This document shows, piece by piece, positions 28,559 through 38,815 of a stretch of 64,000 nucleotides of DNA (positions within the stretch are counted from its first letter, which is position 1; each line of letters begins with the position of its first letter). This stretch comes from Paenibacillus amylolyticus. GTDB lineage: Bacteria; Bacillota; Bacilli; Paenibacillales; Paenibacillaceae. The stretch spans positions 4,774,001-4,838,000 of the forward strand of contig NZ_CP121451.1 in assembly GCF_029689945.1 (NCBI RefSeq), written 5' to 3'. The notes beneath the pieces are model-generated. The model was given only the letters and a program-made list of their open reading frames with translations, searched no databases and had not been told where the DNA came from. A program made the position numbers and the translations under genes.

Positions 28559-29766
28559 TGTGCTTGCTCCCCCTCAGAAGTTGTATTCCTTGCCAAAAAT
28601 TCAAGTGCTATTGCAGACAATATGCCGACTCCATAAGGCATCGCTGTCTCATCAAGATCAAACATCGGATGGTGAAGCGGATATCGCGTCCGTTCCTCAT
28701 CGTTACCAGATCCAAGTCTGAAAAACACGCCCGGAACCTGTTCACAATAAAACGCAAAATCCTCGCCTCCTGTGGAGGGTTTGATATAACTCCATCCCTT
28801 CTCCGCATTAACCTGATCACAGGTCTCTGTTAGCAGGTCCACCATGCCAAGATCATTCACGACAACAGGGTATCCATCGCCGTAGACCACTTCGCATCCT
28901 GCTCCAAAAGAGTCACAGACTCCTTTCACAACCTGCTCGATCAAAGCTGGCATCTGTTCCCGAATGGCAGGTGAGAGGGTACGAACTGTACCGATCATCT
29001 CCACTTCCGGGGCGATGGCAGTTCCCATATAACCTCCGGTGATTTTGCCAATCGTGACTACAGCAGGTTCAAGCGGATCGACCATACGACTGACGATATT
29101 TTGCAAGGCGGTAATAACCTGAGCGGATACCGCAATCGCGTCAATGCCCTCATGTGGACGAGCTGCGTGGCCACCCTTGCCAAACACCTTGATAATCAAG
29201 CGATCAGCCGATGCAAATGCAACACCCTGACTTACGCCCAAGGTTCCCGTGTTCTGTCCAGGTGTCATGTGTAACCCTGCGATCGCATCAACCTTCGGAT
29301 TCTCCAGAACACCGTCCTGGATCATCGCTCTTGCTCCTGCAAGTCCCTCTTCCGCTGGCTGGAAAATGAATTTGATGTTGCCTGATTTCGGTCTTCCCAG
29401 GCTAGTAAGCAGCTGGGCGGCTCCCATCAGGATGGAGGTATGGGCGTCATGTCCACACAGATGTGCTTTGCCTTCCACTTGCGAGCGGTATTCCACCGCT
29501 TTCTGATCCTGGATGGGCAAGGCATCCATATCTGCACGCAATGCAAAGGTTGGTCCATCTGTCTCTCCGCGAAGCAGGCCTGTAACGCCCGTCTGACCGA
29601 CATGGCGTGTAACTTCCAGCCCCAGGCTCTCCAGATGCTCAGCTACGATAGCGGATGTGCGATGCTCTTCGTAGCCAATTTCCGGATGGCGATGCAAATC
29701 TCTGCGCCAGGCGCTTAACTGGGCTTGTAGTGGCTGAGCCAGCTGTATTAGTTCTGAACGATTCAT
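28555..29766 (-). CDS. M20D family amidohydrolase (N-acyl amino acid/hippurate hydrolase-like)
   Basis: 403 residues. Metal-binding and catalytic features are [19 protein letters not shown] (Cys and His ligands), [11 protein letters not shown] with the catalytic Glu pair, and AGLHMTPG. A dimerisation or lid domain with [15 protein letters not shown] (about residues 180-290) follows the family pattern. A late His ligand occurs in LHHPMFD. It hydrolyses N-acyl amino acids or amide-linked dipeptides in the cytoplasm. Start and stop overlaps with the GntR gene upstream and the binding protein downstream make a tightly coupled operon. Confidence 0.93.
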   Translation of the reverse strand: MNRSELIQLAQPLQAQLSAWRRDLHRHPEIGYEEHRTSAIVAEHLESLGLEVTRHVGQTGVTGLLRGETDGPTFALRADMDALPIQDQKAVEYRSQVEGKAHLCGHDAHTSILMGAAQLLTSLGRPKSGNIKFIFQPAEEGLAGARAMIQDGVLENPKVDAIAGLHMTPGQNTGTLGVSQGVAFASADRLIIKVFGKGGHAARPHEGIDAIAVSAQVITALQNIVSRMVDPLEPAVVTIGKITGGYMGTAIAPEVEMIGTVRTLSPAIREQMPALIEQVVKGVCDSFGAGCEVVYGDGYPVVVNDLGMVDLLTETCDQVNAEKGWSYIKPSTGGEDFAFYCEQVPGVFFRLGSGNDEERTRYPLHHPMFDLDETAMPYGVGILSAIALEFLARNTTSEGEQAQ

Positions 29767-30515
29767 TCGCTGTCATTCCCTTCATTTTCATCCGATTCAG
29801 AAACCAAACGGGCATAGATCGCGTCAGCCGAGAATTCGATATGTCTTTTCATCGTCTCTCGTGACTTGAACTTGTCATGTGCCTTCAGTGCTTCAAGAAT
29901 CTCCATATGTACACCGTGGTTGACGGTACGTATCCGGTCATCATAAGGCATTAAGTCAAGCGCCGGATTAATTTTGGTCCGGATCTGTCTGACGGCTCTC
30001 TCGCAATACGGATTCCCCGAGGCTTTGGCGATGGTCAGATGAAACTTCACATCCAGCGCCCTGAACCATTCCCTTGTGCAGTCTAGCTCTATACTTTGTT
30101 GCATATAACCCTCAAGCAGTTCCAGTTCGCCTGCGGTGATCCGCTCAGCAGCCAGAAAAGCGCCCTCCGGCTCAATGATGGTTCGATATTCAAACACCTT
30201 CAGCATCTGTGCCCAATCCCGCTTAATTTCTTCTCTGGTCCGTTTATGCGAATTGGCTGTCAGAGGCAGTACAAATGTTCCGCCTTTGGCACCCACCCTT
30301 TTCTCAATCAAACCTTTCTCTTCCAGTGAAGAGAGTGCCTCACGAACGGTAATGCGACTTACATTAAAAATCTCTGCCAGATCTCGCTCGGCTGGAAGTT
30401 GCTCTTCACTCATTAGCTCTTTCAGAATAATGGCTTCTTCCAGTTGTTCTCTAATGAACTCACTGACCTTTTTGGTGGATACTTTCTCGAAACGAAATGA
30501 AAACGTACTGGACAT
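29763..30515 (-). CDS. GntR/FadR-family transcriptional regulator
   Basis: 250 residues. An N-terminal winged helix occurs at about residues 10-78 ([34 protein letters not shown]) and a C-terminal FCD helical ligand domain follows ([19 protein letters not shown], with metal-site-like Asp/His). It is first gene of the peptide operon and coupled to the amidohydrolase by ATGA. A TGGTCTAGACC-type dyad upstream suggests autoregulation; the operon would be induced by a peptide-derived acid. Confidence 0.9.
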   Translation of the reverse strand: MSSTFSFRFEKVSTKKVSEFIREQLEEAIILKELMSEEQLPAERDLAEIFNVSRITVREALSSLEEKGLIEKRVGAKGGTFVLPLTANSHKRTREEIKRDWAQMLKVFEYRTIIEPEGAFLAAERITAGELELLEGYMQQSIELDCTREWFRALDVKFHLTIAKASGNPYCERAVRQIRTKINPALDLMPYDDRIRTVNHGVHMEILEALKAHDKFKSRETMKRHIEFSADAIYARLVSESDENEGNDSE

Positions 30516-30537
30516 CTAAACACTCCGATCTGTATAT

Positions 30538-30547
30538 GGTCTAGACC
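30538..30547. promoter_or_regulatory. FadR-type operator candidate at the peptide operon promoter
   Basis: GGTCTAGACC is a perfect 10-base palindrome fitting the GntR-family GT(N)nAC pattern. It lies 23 bases before the regulator start. A possible promoter (TTGCAT, 17 bases, TATATT) lies just upstream on the minus strand. Confidence 0.5.
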
Positions 30548-30650
30548 TTATACCATTAATATAAATCCGACTAAACTTATATGCAATACTTTTTTTCAAG
30601 TAATTTCAACTTTCTTTACCTCACACCTCCAATTTGAACCATTTACGCAC

Positions 30651-30685
30651 AAAAAGACGCATCTGCCAGCAGCAGATACATCTTT
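30651..30685 (-). terminator. Intrinsic terminator of the glycosyltransferase at 30733
   Basis: On the minus strand AAGATGTATCTGC pairs with GCAGATGCGTCTTTTT (wobble positions included) and ends in a T run. It lies about 50 bases after the stop. Confidence 0.72.
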
Positions 30686-30732
30686 CCCTTCGTTAATTTA
30701 CACCGCCGCTAATACATAACTCTTTCTGCCCT

Positions 30733-31446
30733 CTATAACTTCTTATTAGCAAAGGATCTGAAATCGTCCGTAACCGCAAGTTTGGTGCTTCCCTCCAGGT
30801 AGAAATTATCATCCGCTCTCCAGGTATGACTCTTTTTGTTCTGTCTGCGGTGATAGACATAATTGTAAGGAGAGGTCGCGTACGCTTTGAATCCTCTTTT
30901 CCTGCATTGTCTCAGGAAGGTTACATCTTCCCCTATCGAACGGTCCGTGAAGCGGACTTTTTTCAAGACCTCCCTTTTGAATAAAATCGTGCCCCCTTGT
31001 ACAAATTCAACCGGTTTATTTTTTTCAGTAGGTGATCTGACCAATAGTGTCTTAGAAGCACCCAAGTAGACCAGACAGGAATGTTTGCCCACAATATCAC
31101 TTTTGGTGCGTCTCAGTTCTTTCACTTGTTCTGTCAAATAATATGGTGAATAGTAGTCATCATCATCAAACTTGGCGATCAGCGAAAAGCGAGTCTTCGT
31201 AATCCCGGCGTTCAGGCTTTGTCCTAATGAAATGCTCTCCGGCACCTGATATACACGAACATTGGCAAGATTTCGAACGCGTTTCTGATATAATGCCAGA
31301 TTCATGCGGTCATGGTTCAGAACAATAATCAGCTCTTTGCTTTGATAATGCTGTCGACTGTAATTTTGCAGGATGTTTTCAAAAAATTGCGGACGATTGG
31401 TACATACAACAATGGAAACACCGTGACCCGTTTTGTGTTTAGTCAA
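30733..31446 (-). CDS. GT-A glycosyltransferase (family 2-like)
   Basis: 237 residues. A strand-loop SIVVCTNRPQFFENILQNY begins a GT-A fold. IAKFDDDDYYSP supplies the DxD metal/donor site, and VGKHSCLVYLG and IGEDVTFLRQCRKRGF match the acceptor half. There is no membrane segment. It stands alone between two terminators, so its acceptor cannot be inferred; similar stand-alone enzymes in spore formers decorate surface or spore proteins. Confidence 0.83.
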   Translation of the reverse strand: MTKHKTGHGVSIVVCTNRPQFFENILQNYSRQHYQSKELIIVLNHDRMNLALYQKRVRNLANVRVYQVPESISLGQSLNAGITKTRFSLIAKFDDDDYYSPYYLTEQVKELRRTKSDIVGKHSCLVYLGASKTLLVRSPTEKNKPVEFVQGGTILFKREVLKKVRFTDRSIGEDVTFLRQCRKRGFKAYATSPYNYVYHRRQNKKSHTWRADDNFYLEGSTKLAVTDDFRSFANKKL

Positions 31447-31534
31447 GACACAACCTCTTTTCAGCTCATTTTTCTCTCATCATATGTGCCGAAATAGAGT
31501 CCGGTATGGACCAATAGCTAGTATTCAAAACACC

Positions 31535-31572
31535 AAAAACCCTCTGTCTCCAATAACGGGACAAAGGGTTTT
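31535..31572 (-). terminator. Intrinsic terminator of the oxidoreductase operon
   Basis: On the minus strand AAAACCCTTTGTC pairs with GACAGAGGGTTTTT around an 11-base loop. It lies 42 bases after the stop at 31614. Confidence 0.8.
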
Positions 31573-31613
31573 GTAATCTGATGATTGCGTATATCTGTTC
31601 GTGTATGTCTGTT

Positions 31614-32708
31614 CTATGCTTCGTTATTATTCAAATATACAGCCTTGCCTGTACGAGCAGATTCATAGAGGGCTTCCAGGATCTGAGATACAACCAGCGC
31701 TTGTTTTGGTGTAACCACAGGCTCCTGATCGTTCTCAATCGCTTCAATCCACTTTCTCATCTCCACATCCGGAGCACTCTCGCTCTTGCCATCATAGAAA
31801 GCTACCCCGCCTGCACTCAGTTCAATTTCATTGGTGTACAGACGGCTGAATTTCTCGCCATTAATGCGCAGTCCGTTCTTCATATCCGCACCCGCTTCGC
31901 TGCCGCTCAAGCTGCATTTGGCCTCATCCACGTCCAGGGAGTTAAGCGCCCAGCTGGATTCCAACATAATCGTTGCACCATTCTCCATCACAATCATGCC
32001 GAAGGCCGAGTCCTCTACGGAGAATTGTTTCGGGTCCCACGGGCCCCAGGCATTGGCCGCATTTTCACGTTGCGAGAGCTCATGATAGGTCGTGCCCAGC
32101 ACAACTTTGGGTTGATAGTTATCCATCATCCAGAGTGTCAGATCGAGCGCGTGCGTACCGATATCAATCAGTGGACCGCCACCTTGCTTCTCCTCATCCA
32201 GGAAAACACCCCATGTTGGTACTGCTCTACGTCTAATCGCATGTGCTTTGGCAAAATAAATATTTCCCAGATCCCCCGCTTCGCACACCTTCTTCAAATA
32301 CTGACTGTCTTCTCTGAAACGGTTGTTGTAGCCGATCGTCAGTTTCTTACCGGTACGTTCTGCTGCTTCCAGCATGAGCTGTGCTTCAGCAGATGTCTTC
32401 GCCATTGGCTTCTCACACATGACATGTTTGCCTGCTTCCAGGGCAGCAATGGAAATCTCGGCATGGGAAATATTCGGTGTAAGCACATGCACAATATCCA
32501 GAGACTCATCCTTGAGCAGTTCTTGATAGTCGGTATAGATTTCAGCATCTGTAGAGCCATATTTCTGTTTGGCTTCATCTGCACGTTCCTGAACAATATC
32601 GCAGAAAGCTGCCAGTTCAACATTATCCAGTTTACTTAGACTTGGCAGATGTTTACCATTCGCGATGCCACCACAGCCAATAATTCCGATACGATATACT
32701 TTACTCAT
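31614..32708 (-). CDS. Gfo/Idh/MocA family NAD(P)-dependent oxidoreductase
   Basis: 364 residues from the ATG at 32708 (GAGGGTG at 9 bases). The nucleotide fold has IGIIGCGGIANGKHLPSL, the conserved EKP lysine is in HVMCEKPMAKT, and the C-terminal half contains the catalytic DIGTHALDLTLWM. It oxidises or reduces a sugar or inositol-like alcohol. It is downstream of an AraC regulator and a second family member, probably one transcript. Confidence 0.9.
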   Translation of the reverse strand: MSKVYRIGIIGCGGIANGKHLPSLSKLDNVELAAFCDIVQERADEAKQKYGSTDAEIYTDYQELLKDESLDIVHVLTPNISHAEISIAALEAGKHVMCEKPMAKTSAEAQLMLEAAERTGKKLTIGYNNRFREDSQYLKKVCEAGDLGNIYFAKAHAIRRRAVPTWGVFLDEEKQGGGPLIDIGTHALDLTLWMMDNYQPKVVLGTTYHELSQRENAANAWGPWDPKQFSVEDSAFGMIVMENGATIMLESSWALNSLDVDEAKCSLSGSEAGADMKNGLRINGEKFSRLYTNEIELSAGGVAFYDGKSESAPDVEMRKWIEAIENDQEPVVTPKQALVVSQILEALYESARTGKAVYLNNNEA

Positions 32709-32722
32709 ATATATATTCACCC

Positions 32723-33646
32723 TCACTTAAGTATTGGTTGTTTCATTTTACGAAAAGCCGACGGGGTCATCCCCAGACGTTTGCGAAATACAGCATGCAG
32801 ATAGTTGGCATTATTGAAGCCTGAAGCGAGAGCGATCTGTTCAATGGATACGTTACTTTCCTCCAGATTGCGGCATACGGCGCGCAGACGAATATCCTCC
32901 AGCACACGGCTGAACGGCATCTCCGGCTGTACCTGATAGAAGATTCGCTGCAATTGTCTGCTGCTGATATGGAGTTTCTCAGCGACATGCTCCAGCGTAA
33001 CCACTGTAGGATGATTCGCCTCCATATACTGCACTGCATACTCATACCGATACGCGGCCATATCCCGGACAGGGGCTTCCGGCCGATTGCCTCCGGTATC
33101 GTATGCTCGCACGGTTTTGAGTAAGATGCTGATGACCAGTTGCTTGATTGACGTATAATAACCTAACCATTTCTGATCACAGGCCTCATAGGCTTCCAAA
33201 AAACACTGCATCGCCCGATGATAGTCATTCACCGGAATAAGAGGAAGTGTTCTCAGCTTTTCCATCGTCTCCTCGGATTCAGCGGCTTCCCAAGGGTCAA
33301 CATGTTCTCTTGGCTTATGAACGATATCCACATGAAGACACAGTTCATCCATGTCCTCTTTGGCGTCCGCCTCCTGATAATGCACGACACCCGGTCCAGT
33401 CAAATACAGCATACCTTCCGAAAGTGCATGTGTCTGATCATCGAGAATCACTTTGCCTTTACCTCTCGGGATATAATGAAACTCGAACTCCGCATGATTA
33501 TGGAAATCCACAACCCGGCCCGCTGGAAAAGAAGTCAGATGAAATCGCATCACGCGAATCTCATAATGTCCCCATACCATTGAAATATCCAGTCTCTCCA
33601 GGAGATCCTGCCGTTCAAGCATTTTCTCATAAGGATATAGGCTCAA
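32723..33646 (-). CDS. AraC-family transcriptional regulator with cupin sensor
   Basis: 307 residues from a TTG at 33646 (AAGGAGGTG at 8 bases). An N-terminal cupin domain with DFHNHAEFEFHYIPRG and a C-terminal pair of helix-turn-helix motifs (TLEHVAEKLHISSRQLQRIFY and SIEQIALASGFNNANYLHAVF) occur. It sits between two dehydrogenase genes in the same direction and likely regulates them in response to their sugar substrate. Confidence 0.9.
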   Translation of the reverse strand: MSLYPYEKMLERQDLLERLDISMVWGHYEIRVMRFHLTSFPAGRVVDFHNHAEFEFHYIPRGKGKVILDDQTHALSEGMLYLTGPGVVHYQEADAKEDMDELCLHVDIVHKPREHVDPWEAAESEETMEKLRTLPLIPVNDYHRAMQCFLEAYEACDQKWLGYYTSIKQLVISILLKTVRAYDTGGNRPEAPVRDMAAYRYEYAVQYMEANHPTVVTLEHVAEKLHISSRQLQRIFYQVQPEMPFSRVLEDIRLRAVCRNLEESNVSIEQIALASGFNNANYLHAVFRKRLGMTPSAFRKMKQPILK

Positions 33647-33670
33647 GATTGCACACCTCCTTCATCTAAC

Positions 33671-34675
33671 CTAACCCTTCAACTCATTCAGAGCGACTCT
33701 GCGCCCTTCCTTGTTAGAAAGATTCGCAGCTTCCATCAACCGGGTCAGCTCCATAGCGATCTGCACGTTTTCCGTTGCATCCGTATCATGTTGTATATGT
33801 GCAACCCACTGATTGAATGCGCTTTCTCTTTGGTCTGCCAAAGGAAGCTCAGTCCACTCTGGATACCGTCCCTGTGCTGCTTTTGTGCGAATCAATAGCT
33901 TTTCATCCGGTGTTCCATACAGAAGTGTGCCCTCCGTACCATGAACCTCAACTGTAAACGGAGAATGGCTGTTCACAAAACCGGCTTCGACAACGCCGAC
34001 TGCTCCCGAATTCGTGAACAAGGTTGCGACTGCATTATCTTCCACTTCTTTGCCTGTAATATATCCGAAGTTCGCGTTAACCGCTGTTACTTCCTGACCC
34101 AGAAACAGTTTGGCCAGATACATGGGATGGCAGCCCAGATCAATCAGCGCACCGCCCTGACAATCCTGCAAATCGTAGAAGTGTTCAGGTAACCAGTTCG
34201 AAATCGCTCCATCATGTGATAAACGCGCTCTGACGTAAGTCACTTTGCCAAGCAATCCTTGGTTGAGTAAATCCTGAATCGTTAACGTATATCCTGCATT
34301 CAGGCGTGGTAAGGAGACTGTCATCTTGACTTTGTTTGCTTTTACCTGATGAAGGATTCTGTTCGATTCCGCCTGTGTCGACGCTATAACCTTCTCCGTG
34401 AAGATGTGTTTACCTGCTTTTGCAGCAGCGGTGATCACCTCTTCATGAATGCGGGTTGGTGCATCTACAATAACGGCATCAATGTCATCCTTGGCCAGCA
34501 TATCTTCGAGTGAAGCATAGAAGGGCACGCCTAAACGTTCAGCGGCTTCCTGTCCGCGCTTGGCATCTTCATCCCACACAGCGGCGATGACTGTATCCTC
34601 ATGTTCCTGTGCCTGCTTGATGTAATCCCATGCGTGAACATGCCACAAGCTAATTTTACCAATTCGAATGGTCAC
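33671..34675 (-). CDS. Gfo/Idh/MocA family oxidoreductase
   Basis: 334 residues, GTG start with GGAGGT. Its dinucleotide loop is atypical (KISLWHVHAWDYIKQ in place of GxGxxG), followed by AAVWDEDAKRGQEAAERLGVP. The EKP motif is TEKVIAST, with Pro replaced by Val. C-terminal features include IDLGCHPMYLAKLFLG. The nonstandard loop and missing Pro suggest altered cofactor binding or a substrate-specific clade. It is the first gene in the transcript with an AraC regulator and a second dehydrogenase. Confidence 0.87.
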   Translation of the reverse strand: MTIRIGKISLWHVHAWDYIKQAQEHEDTVIAAVWDEDAKRGQEAAERLGVPFYASLEDMLAKDDIDAVIVDAPTRIHEEVITAAAKAGKHIFTEKVIASTQAESNRILHQVKANKVKMTVSLPRLNAGYTLTIQDLLNQGLLGKVTYVRARLSHDGAISNWLPEHFYDLQDCQGGALIDLGCHPMYLAKLFLGQEVTAVNANFGYITGKEVEDNAVATLFTNSGAVGVVEAGFVNSHSPFTVEVHGTEGTLLYGTPDEKLLIRTKAAQGRYPEWTELPLADQRESAFNQWVAHIQHDTDATENVQIAMELTRLMEAANLSNKEGRRVALNELKG

Positions 34676-35082
34676 TGTTGTCTTACCTCCAAAGGATATA
34701 AGCTGAACCTGTAAAATTTACACTGAGCCACTCCGATTGCAGTACCATCTTCCGATCACTGTTATCCCCGTATTTTTTGAACCTTTTCCTAATGGAGAAA
34801 ATCCGGGGAATGCGTATGCTTCCGGTGGAGCTTTCTTTCAGAAAGCTTTTAGGTGAACGCTTCGCTTCTACAGATTGGTTCTGCACTCTTCGTTTGCGTG
34901 TAAATATTACATTCATCTTATATAATATTCTGACATTTATCTATAAGTTATCACAGACTTCATGTATTTTTAATAGAAACTCACGACAATTAATGTATAA
35001 AATCACGACATGAATTTTATTGGGTATGTATGCAGTTCCCTATAACATTTTGGTGTGGGTGCACTTAACGGGGCGCATGACA
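34676..35082. other. Intergenic region with hairpin, upstream of oxidoreductase operon
   Basis: About 400 bases with no convincing gene. It is AT-rich at 34910-35030, where the promoter of the oxidoreductase operon should lie. A short perfect stem AGCTTTCT-TTC-AGAAAGCT is at 34829-34847, which could be in the 5' leader. I recognise no riboswitch. Confidence 0.5.
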
Positions 35083-35118
35083 AAACCTCCTGTCCACACT
35101 ACCGTGAACAGGAGGTTT
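35083..35118 (-). terminator. Intrinsic terminator of the alpha-mannoside operon
   Basis: Perfect 11-base arms AAACCTCCTGT (35083-35093) and ACAGGAGGTTT (35108-35118) end in TTTTG on the minus strand. It begins about 30 bases after the GH38 stop. Confidence 0.82.
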
Positions 35119-35146
35119 CTTATAGTTAGGATGTTCAAAAATCAAT

Positions 35147-37951
35147 TCATCGTAACGCATACCCTTGTGTAACAATCTTGAACCCGGATATCGTCTGGCT
35201 ATGCCCCTTCAACGGAGCCTTAACGCGCTCCAGCACATCGCTCTCATAGACGGCTTCACATTCAAATCCAGTATGCACGTTCAACTCAACAGATTCGGAA
35301 TTCAGATTATACCAGCGAGCAATCACATCTCCGGTTTCTTCCGCGATCTTCAGTGTGGAGAATGCCAGTGTCGAACCTTGCGCATTCCATGCCAGCCATT
35401 GCTTCGTTAGAGGCAGTTCAATCTTTTGCCCATCAGCTCCTCCAGCATGAGCTTCTTGTTCATAGGTGCGCGCTAATGCCCCTAACTGCACTGTCGTCCA
35501 TGGTATTGGATACACATATGCGGATGCACATGCTCCTGACTGAGCAGCATCACCGGCAAATGGAATAATCGCATATTCCACACTCTGATGTCCCAGACAT
35601 TGGGCTTCCGGTGTTTCAAACACACCCCAATCTCCAAGTTCCGAGGAAGCACGCAACAGCGTTACCGCAATCGTACTGCCCTCTTCATGCTGTAAAATCT
35701 CGTATTCATTCAGCCCTTTGTTTGCAATCATCAAGCCACGGTCACCGTCGGTCACATGTAGAAAGGTTTGCTGATGCTGCGCATTACTCGGATTCACCCA
35801 TTCTTTTGCCGGTGTATTGGAGCGTTTGGCAATTTCGAAGATGGAATCTGCATAATGATCGGCTGTCACCAGTTCGGATGGGAAGAGTGCGCGCAGTCGG
35901 TGATCCTTGGCCTGATTGTTAAAGTCGGATTTTACCTTGACCATATTACTACCCGCTTCCAGTGTATACGTTGTCGTAATCACAAGCGGAATAGTGTTCT
36001 TGACTCGCTGTGCCTTTCGTTCTGTAAAAGGAACCATTTGACGCTTCTCCAGCTCGAACAGTTCATCTGCTCCAGCCGGAATATCCCAGCGTAATACACT
36101 TTCCATGACTGCCCGATATGGTGACTGCTCCAAAATCCGCAGGTCTGCCTTCAGATGTTCCGTGGTCAGCGTCGTCTCTCCGTCAGGCTGACGATAAACG
36201 TATTCATTGCCAATATCACCCGTGTTCTCATATGAATTCAGACCCCTGTATACAGCACCGGAGACCTTATCTTCAATTGTTGCCGTACCATTCTCTTCAA
36301 CCGTCACCCGCAAATGACCGTTCTCCATCATCATGCCCTGTACCTGGATGAGTTCGCTCGTATCGGGCATTCCAGTAATATCAGCACTCTCTGTTTGCGT
36401 CTGATCCGGAATGAGAGCATACGTCTTATAACCCAACGAAGGTACATCCACCGCTTGGAAGGTCACTCTTACTTTACGAGCCATATAAGGCTGGCGGAAG
36501 CGGTCCTTCGGAAGTTCATAGCCGAAATGTGCACCCAGATCCTTGATTTCCGCCGAATACGCCTGTCCATCCGAATCGACTAGTTGATACGCTGGCAGTG
36601 CATCTTTTTCCACTTTCTGCGCAAGCGCCTGAGGGTTAGGACCCTCTGGGAAAAATGCTTTGTCCACAATCAGGTCCATCTCCATGATCCCATTTCGATT
36701 CCATCCACTCGTGTTGAACACAGTGAACATGACTGCTTCCTCTCCCCAAGCCTCGGCAGGTTGCACACCAATAGACTCAGCAATCGCCTGTGCGCTCTGG
36801 GAAACCAATTTCTCTGCAAGCTGTCTGCTCTTGGCAAAGCGTGTCACCATCTCACGGTGAACCTCATCCACACTGCATCCGCAGATGCTGTCATGCGGGT
36901 GGTTCTGCATCAGCATCTTCCATGCATGCGTCAACAGATGATGCGGATAATCTTTGACCCCGGCGATATGGGCCATGGCGGCCAGTGGTTCGGCTACTTT
37001 TTCAAGCAACGTCTGCCCCTGCTGATTCAACTGTTTCAGATACACCCGGGCGGATGCTGTATTCACCAGTGTTCCCCAACCATCCGTGTGCTGACTGCGA
37101 AGTTCGCCTTCGATGGTCGCCAGATGTTCAGGGACATCTTTCGTAACCGCCTCAATGTAATCGTCAAAATTGGAATGGATAAATTTCACATCAGGATACA
37201 GGGCAGCTGCCGTACGTAAAGCCTCGGGCAGATCCGTCTGGATCGGCTGGTGATCACAACCGTTCATGAACAACAGATGTGGGGTCGAGGCGAATTTCTC
37301 GGCATCCTCCAGATTTTTATCCCAGTATACTTTGGCTTTCTCCGGATCAACCGGAACTTCCATCCCATTACAGTACCAGTTCGCGAACAGAATACCGAGC
37401 ACTTCCGAACCATCCGGTGACCGCCAGATCATCTCGGAATAGGGAGATTCGTAACTGTCGGCATCAACGACGGCATTGTTGAATCCCGTAGGCTTCACCC
37501 CACGCCCAAAGATTGCGTTCTGAATGTCCGCCTGTTGCAGAATCTGCGGTGCCTGTCCCATATTGCCGAACGAGTCCGGGAAATATCCCGTCTTGGATAT
37601 CACACCGAAAGGTCGAGCATCACGATGACCGATCAGCAGATTACGCAAATTGGCCTCGCTGCTGGTCAGAAACTCATCCTGTAACACATACCATGGACCA
37701 AAATGGATGCGCCCTTCACGAATATAACGGTCAAGTCTCTCCTGTTGTTCGGGTCGAACCTGCAAATAATCCTCCCGAATAATCGTCTGCCCATCCAGAT
37801 GGAAATAACGATATTCCGGGTCCTGATCGAGCGTATCCAGCAGTTTATCCATCAGCTCGATGAGCAGGACATGATGGTGTTCATAAGGCATATACCATTC
37901 GCGGTCCCAATGGGTATGCGAGATGAGATGTGCTGTCTTTTTGGTTGTCAT
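35147..37951 (-). CDS. GH38 alpha-mannosidase
   Basis: 934 residues. The N-terminal catalytic domain opens with SHTHWDREWYMPYE, where His14 and Asp16 should bind the metal. The nucleophile is expected at Asp126 in FPDSFGNMGQAPQIL. Further motifs are HNPHDSICGCSVDEVHREM-like (near residues 360-380) with another metal His. Mid and C-terminal domains are of the usual GH38 beta type. There is no signal peptide, so it acts in the cytoplasm on mannosides brought in by the adjacent ABC transporter. The length fits MngB-like bacterial enzymes and pneumococcal-type N-glycan mannosidases. It is the last gene of the operon. Confidence 0.94.
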   Translation of the reverse strand: MTTKKTAHLISHTHWDREWYMPYEHHHVLLIELMDKLLDTLDQDPEYRYFHLDGQTIIREDYLQVRPEQQERLDRYIREGRIHFGPWYVLQDEFLTSSEANLRNLLIGHRDARPFGVISKTGYFPDSFGNMGQAPQILQQADIQNAIFGRGVKPTGFNNAVVDADSYESPYSEMIWRSPDGSEVLGILFANWYCNGMEVPVDPEKAKVYWDKNLEDAEKFASTPHLLFMNGCDHQPIQTDLPEALRTAAALYPDVKFIHSNFDDYIEAVTKDVPEHLATIEGELRSQHTDGWGTLVNTASARVYLKQLNQQGQTLLEKVAEPLAAMAHIAGVKDYPHHLLTHAWKMLMQNHPHDSICGCSVDEVHREMVTRFAKSRQLAEKLVSQSAQAIAESIGVQPAEAWGEEAVMFTVFNTSGWNRNGIMEMDLIVDKAFFPEGPNPQALAQKVEKDALPAYQLVDSDGQAYSAEIKDLGAHFGYELPKDRFRQPYMARKVRVTFQAVDVPSLGYKTYALIPDQTQTESADITGMPDTSELIQVQGMMMENGHLRVTVEENGTATIEDKVSGAVYRGLNSYENTGDIGNEYVYRQPDGETTLTTEHLKADLRILEQSPYRAVMESVLRWDIPAGADELFELEKRQMVPFTERKAQRVKNTIPLVITTTYTLEAGSNMVKVKSDFNNQAKDHRLRALFPSELVTADHYADSIFEIAKRSNTPAKEWVNPSNAQHQQTFLHVTDGDRGLMIANKGLNEYEILQHEEGSTIAVTLLRASSELGDWGVFETPEAQCLGHQSVEYAIIPFAGDAAQSGACASAYVYPIPWTTVQLGALARTYEQEAHAGGADGQKIELPLTKQWLAWNAQGSTLAFSTLKIAEETGDVIARWYNLNSESVELNVHTGFECEAVYESDVLERVKAPLKGHSQTISGFKIVTQGYALR

Positions 37952-37969
37952 GTTGCGTACCTCCTGTCA

Positions 37970-38793
37970 TTAACCTTTGGTTGCCCCGCCCATGCTGAAG
38001 CCCTTGGACATGTATCGCTGGGAGAAGATGTACAGCACAACCGAAGGCATGGTATAAAGTAGTGAAAATGCAGCCAATCTGCCGTATTCAACCATGCCGT
38101 GGCTGCCGAAGAATTGATAAATGGTGACTGATGCCGGAAGTTTCTCCGGTGTCTGAAGCAAAATATAGGGCACAAAGAAGTTGCCCAACTTCCCGAAAAG
38201 GTAAATATCGCTATCGTTGCAATACCTGGCAACATTAGCGGAGCCACAATTCGTCTCAAGCCATTCCATACGGACGCGCCGTCAATCCACGCCGATTCTT
38301 CCAGATCAATCGGCACCGAATCCATGAAATTTTTCATCATCCAGATGCCGTAAGGAAGTGAGGATGCAGTCAGGAACAGCATCGTGGCAATGATGCTGTT
38401 TTGCATTTTGAAGAACAGAAACATCTGGAATACCGGAACCATCACGGCCGTAATCGGAAGAGCTGTCATGAACAGAATGGATAACAGGAAGCTCTTCTTG
38501 AATCTCATTTCATAGCGGGATAAAGGATACGCAGCAAGAACCGATACCAGAACAACCAATATCGCTTGCCCTCCCGACAGAATCAGGCCGACACCGAATG
38601 AACGAAGATTGCTCGAATCCCCGAGTACATCCTTGAAATTTTGAATGGTCCAGGTACTGGGCATTTTGATGCCCTGCTGTGCGTTCGGATCAAATGAAGC
38701 CAGAATGATCCAGAGCAGCGGCAATAAAAAACAGAGCCCTAGAAAGACTAGAATCCCGTACTGGATTTTGCGTTGAAGCCCATGTTTGACCAT
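37970..38793 (-). CDS. Sugar ABC transporter permease, MalG/AraQ type, frameshifted
   Basis: Restored length is 274 residues with six helices. The EAA-loop region reads LEESAWIDGASVWNGLRRIVAPLMLPGI. After FTFSGSW the frame is lost; one G missing from the plus-strand CCC at 38185-38187 restores GNFFVPYILLQTPEKLP and the normal end YFSKGFSMGG-like. It is the inner-membrane partner of the permease encoded just upstream, within the mannoside operon. Confidence 0.9.
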
Positions 38794-38815
38794 AGGGATC
38801 GAACCTCCTTCATGG

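Noticed and set aside
31581..32639. Plus-strand 352-codon open frame
   Set aside because: It lies wholly opposite the clear Gfo/Idh/MocA gene, whose motifs and site are strong; no family resemblance or ribosome-binding site on the plus strand.
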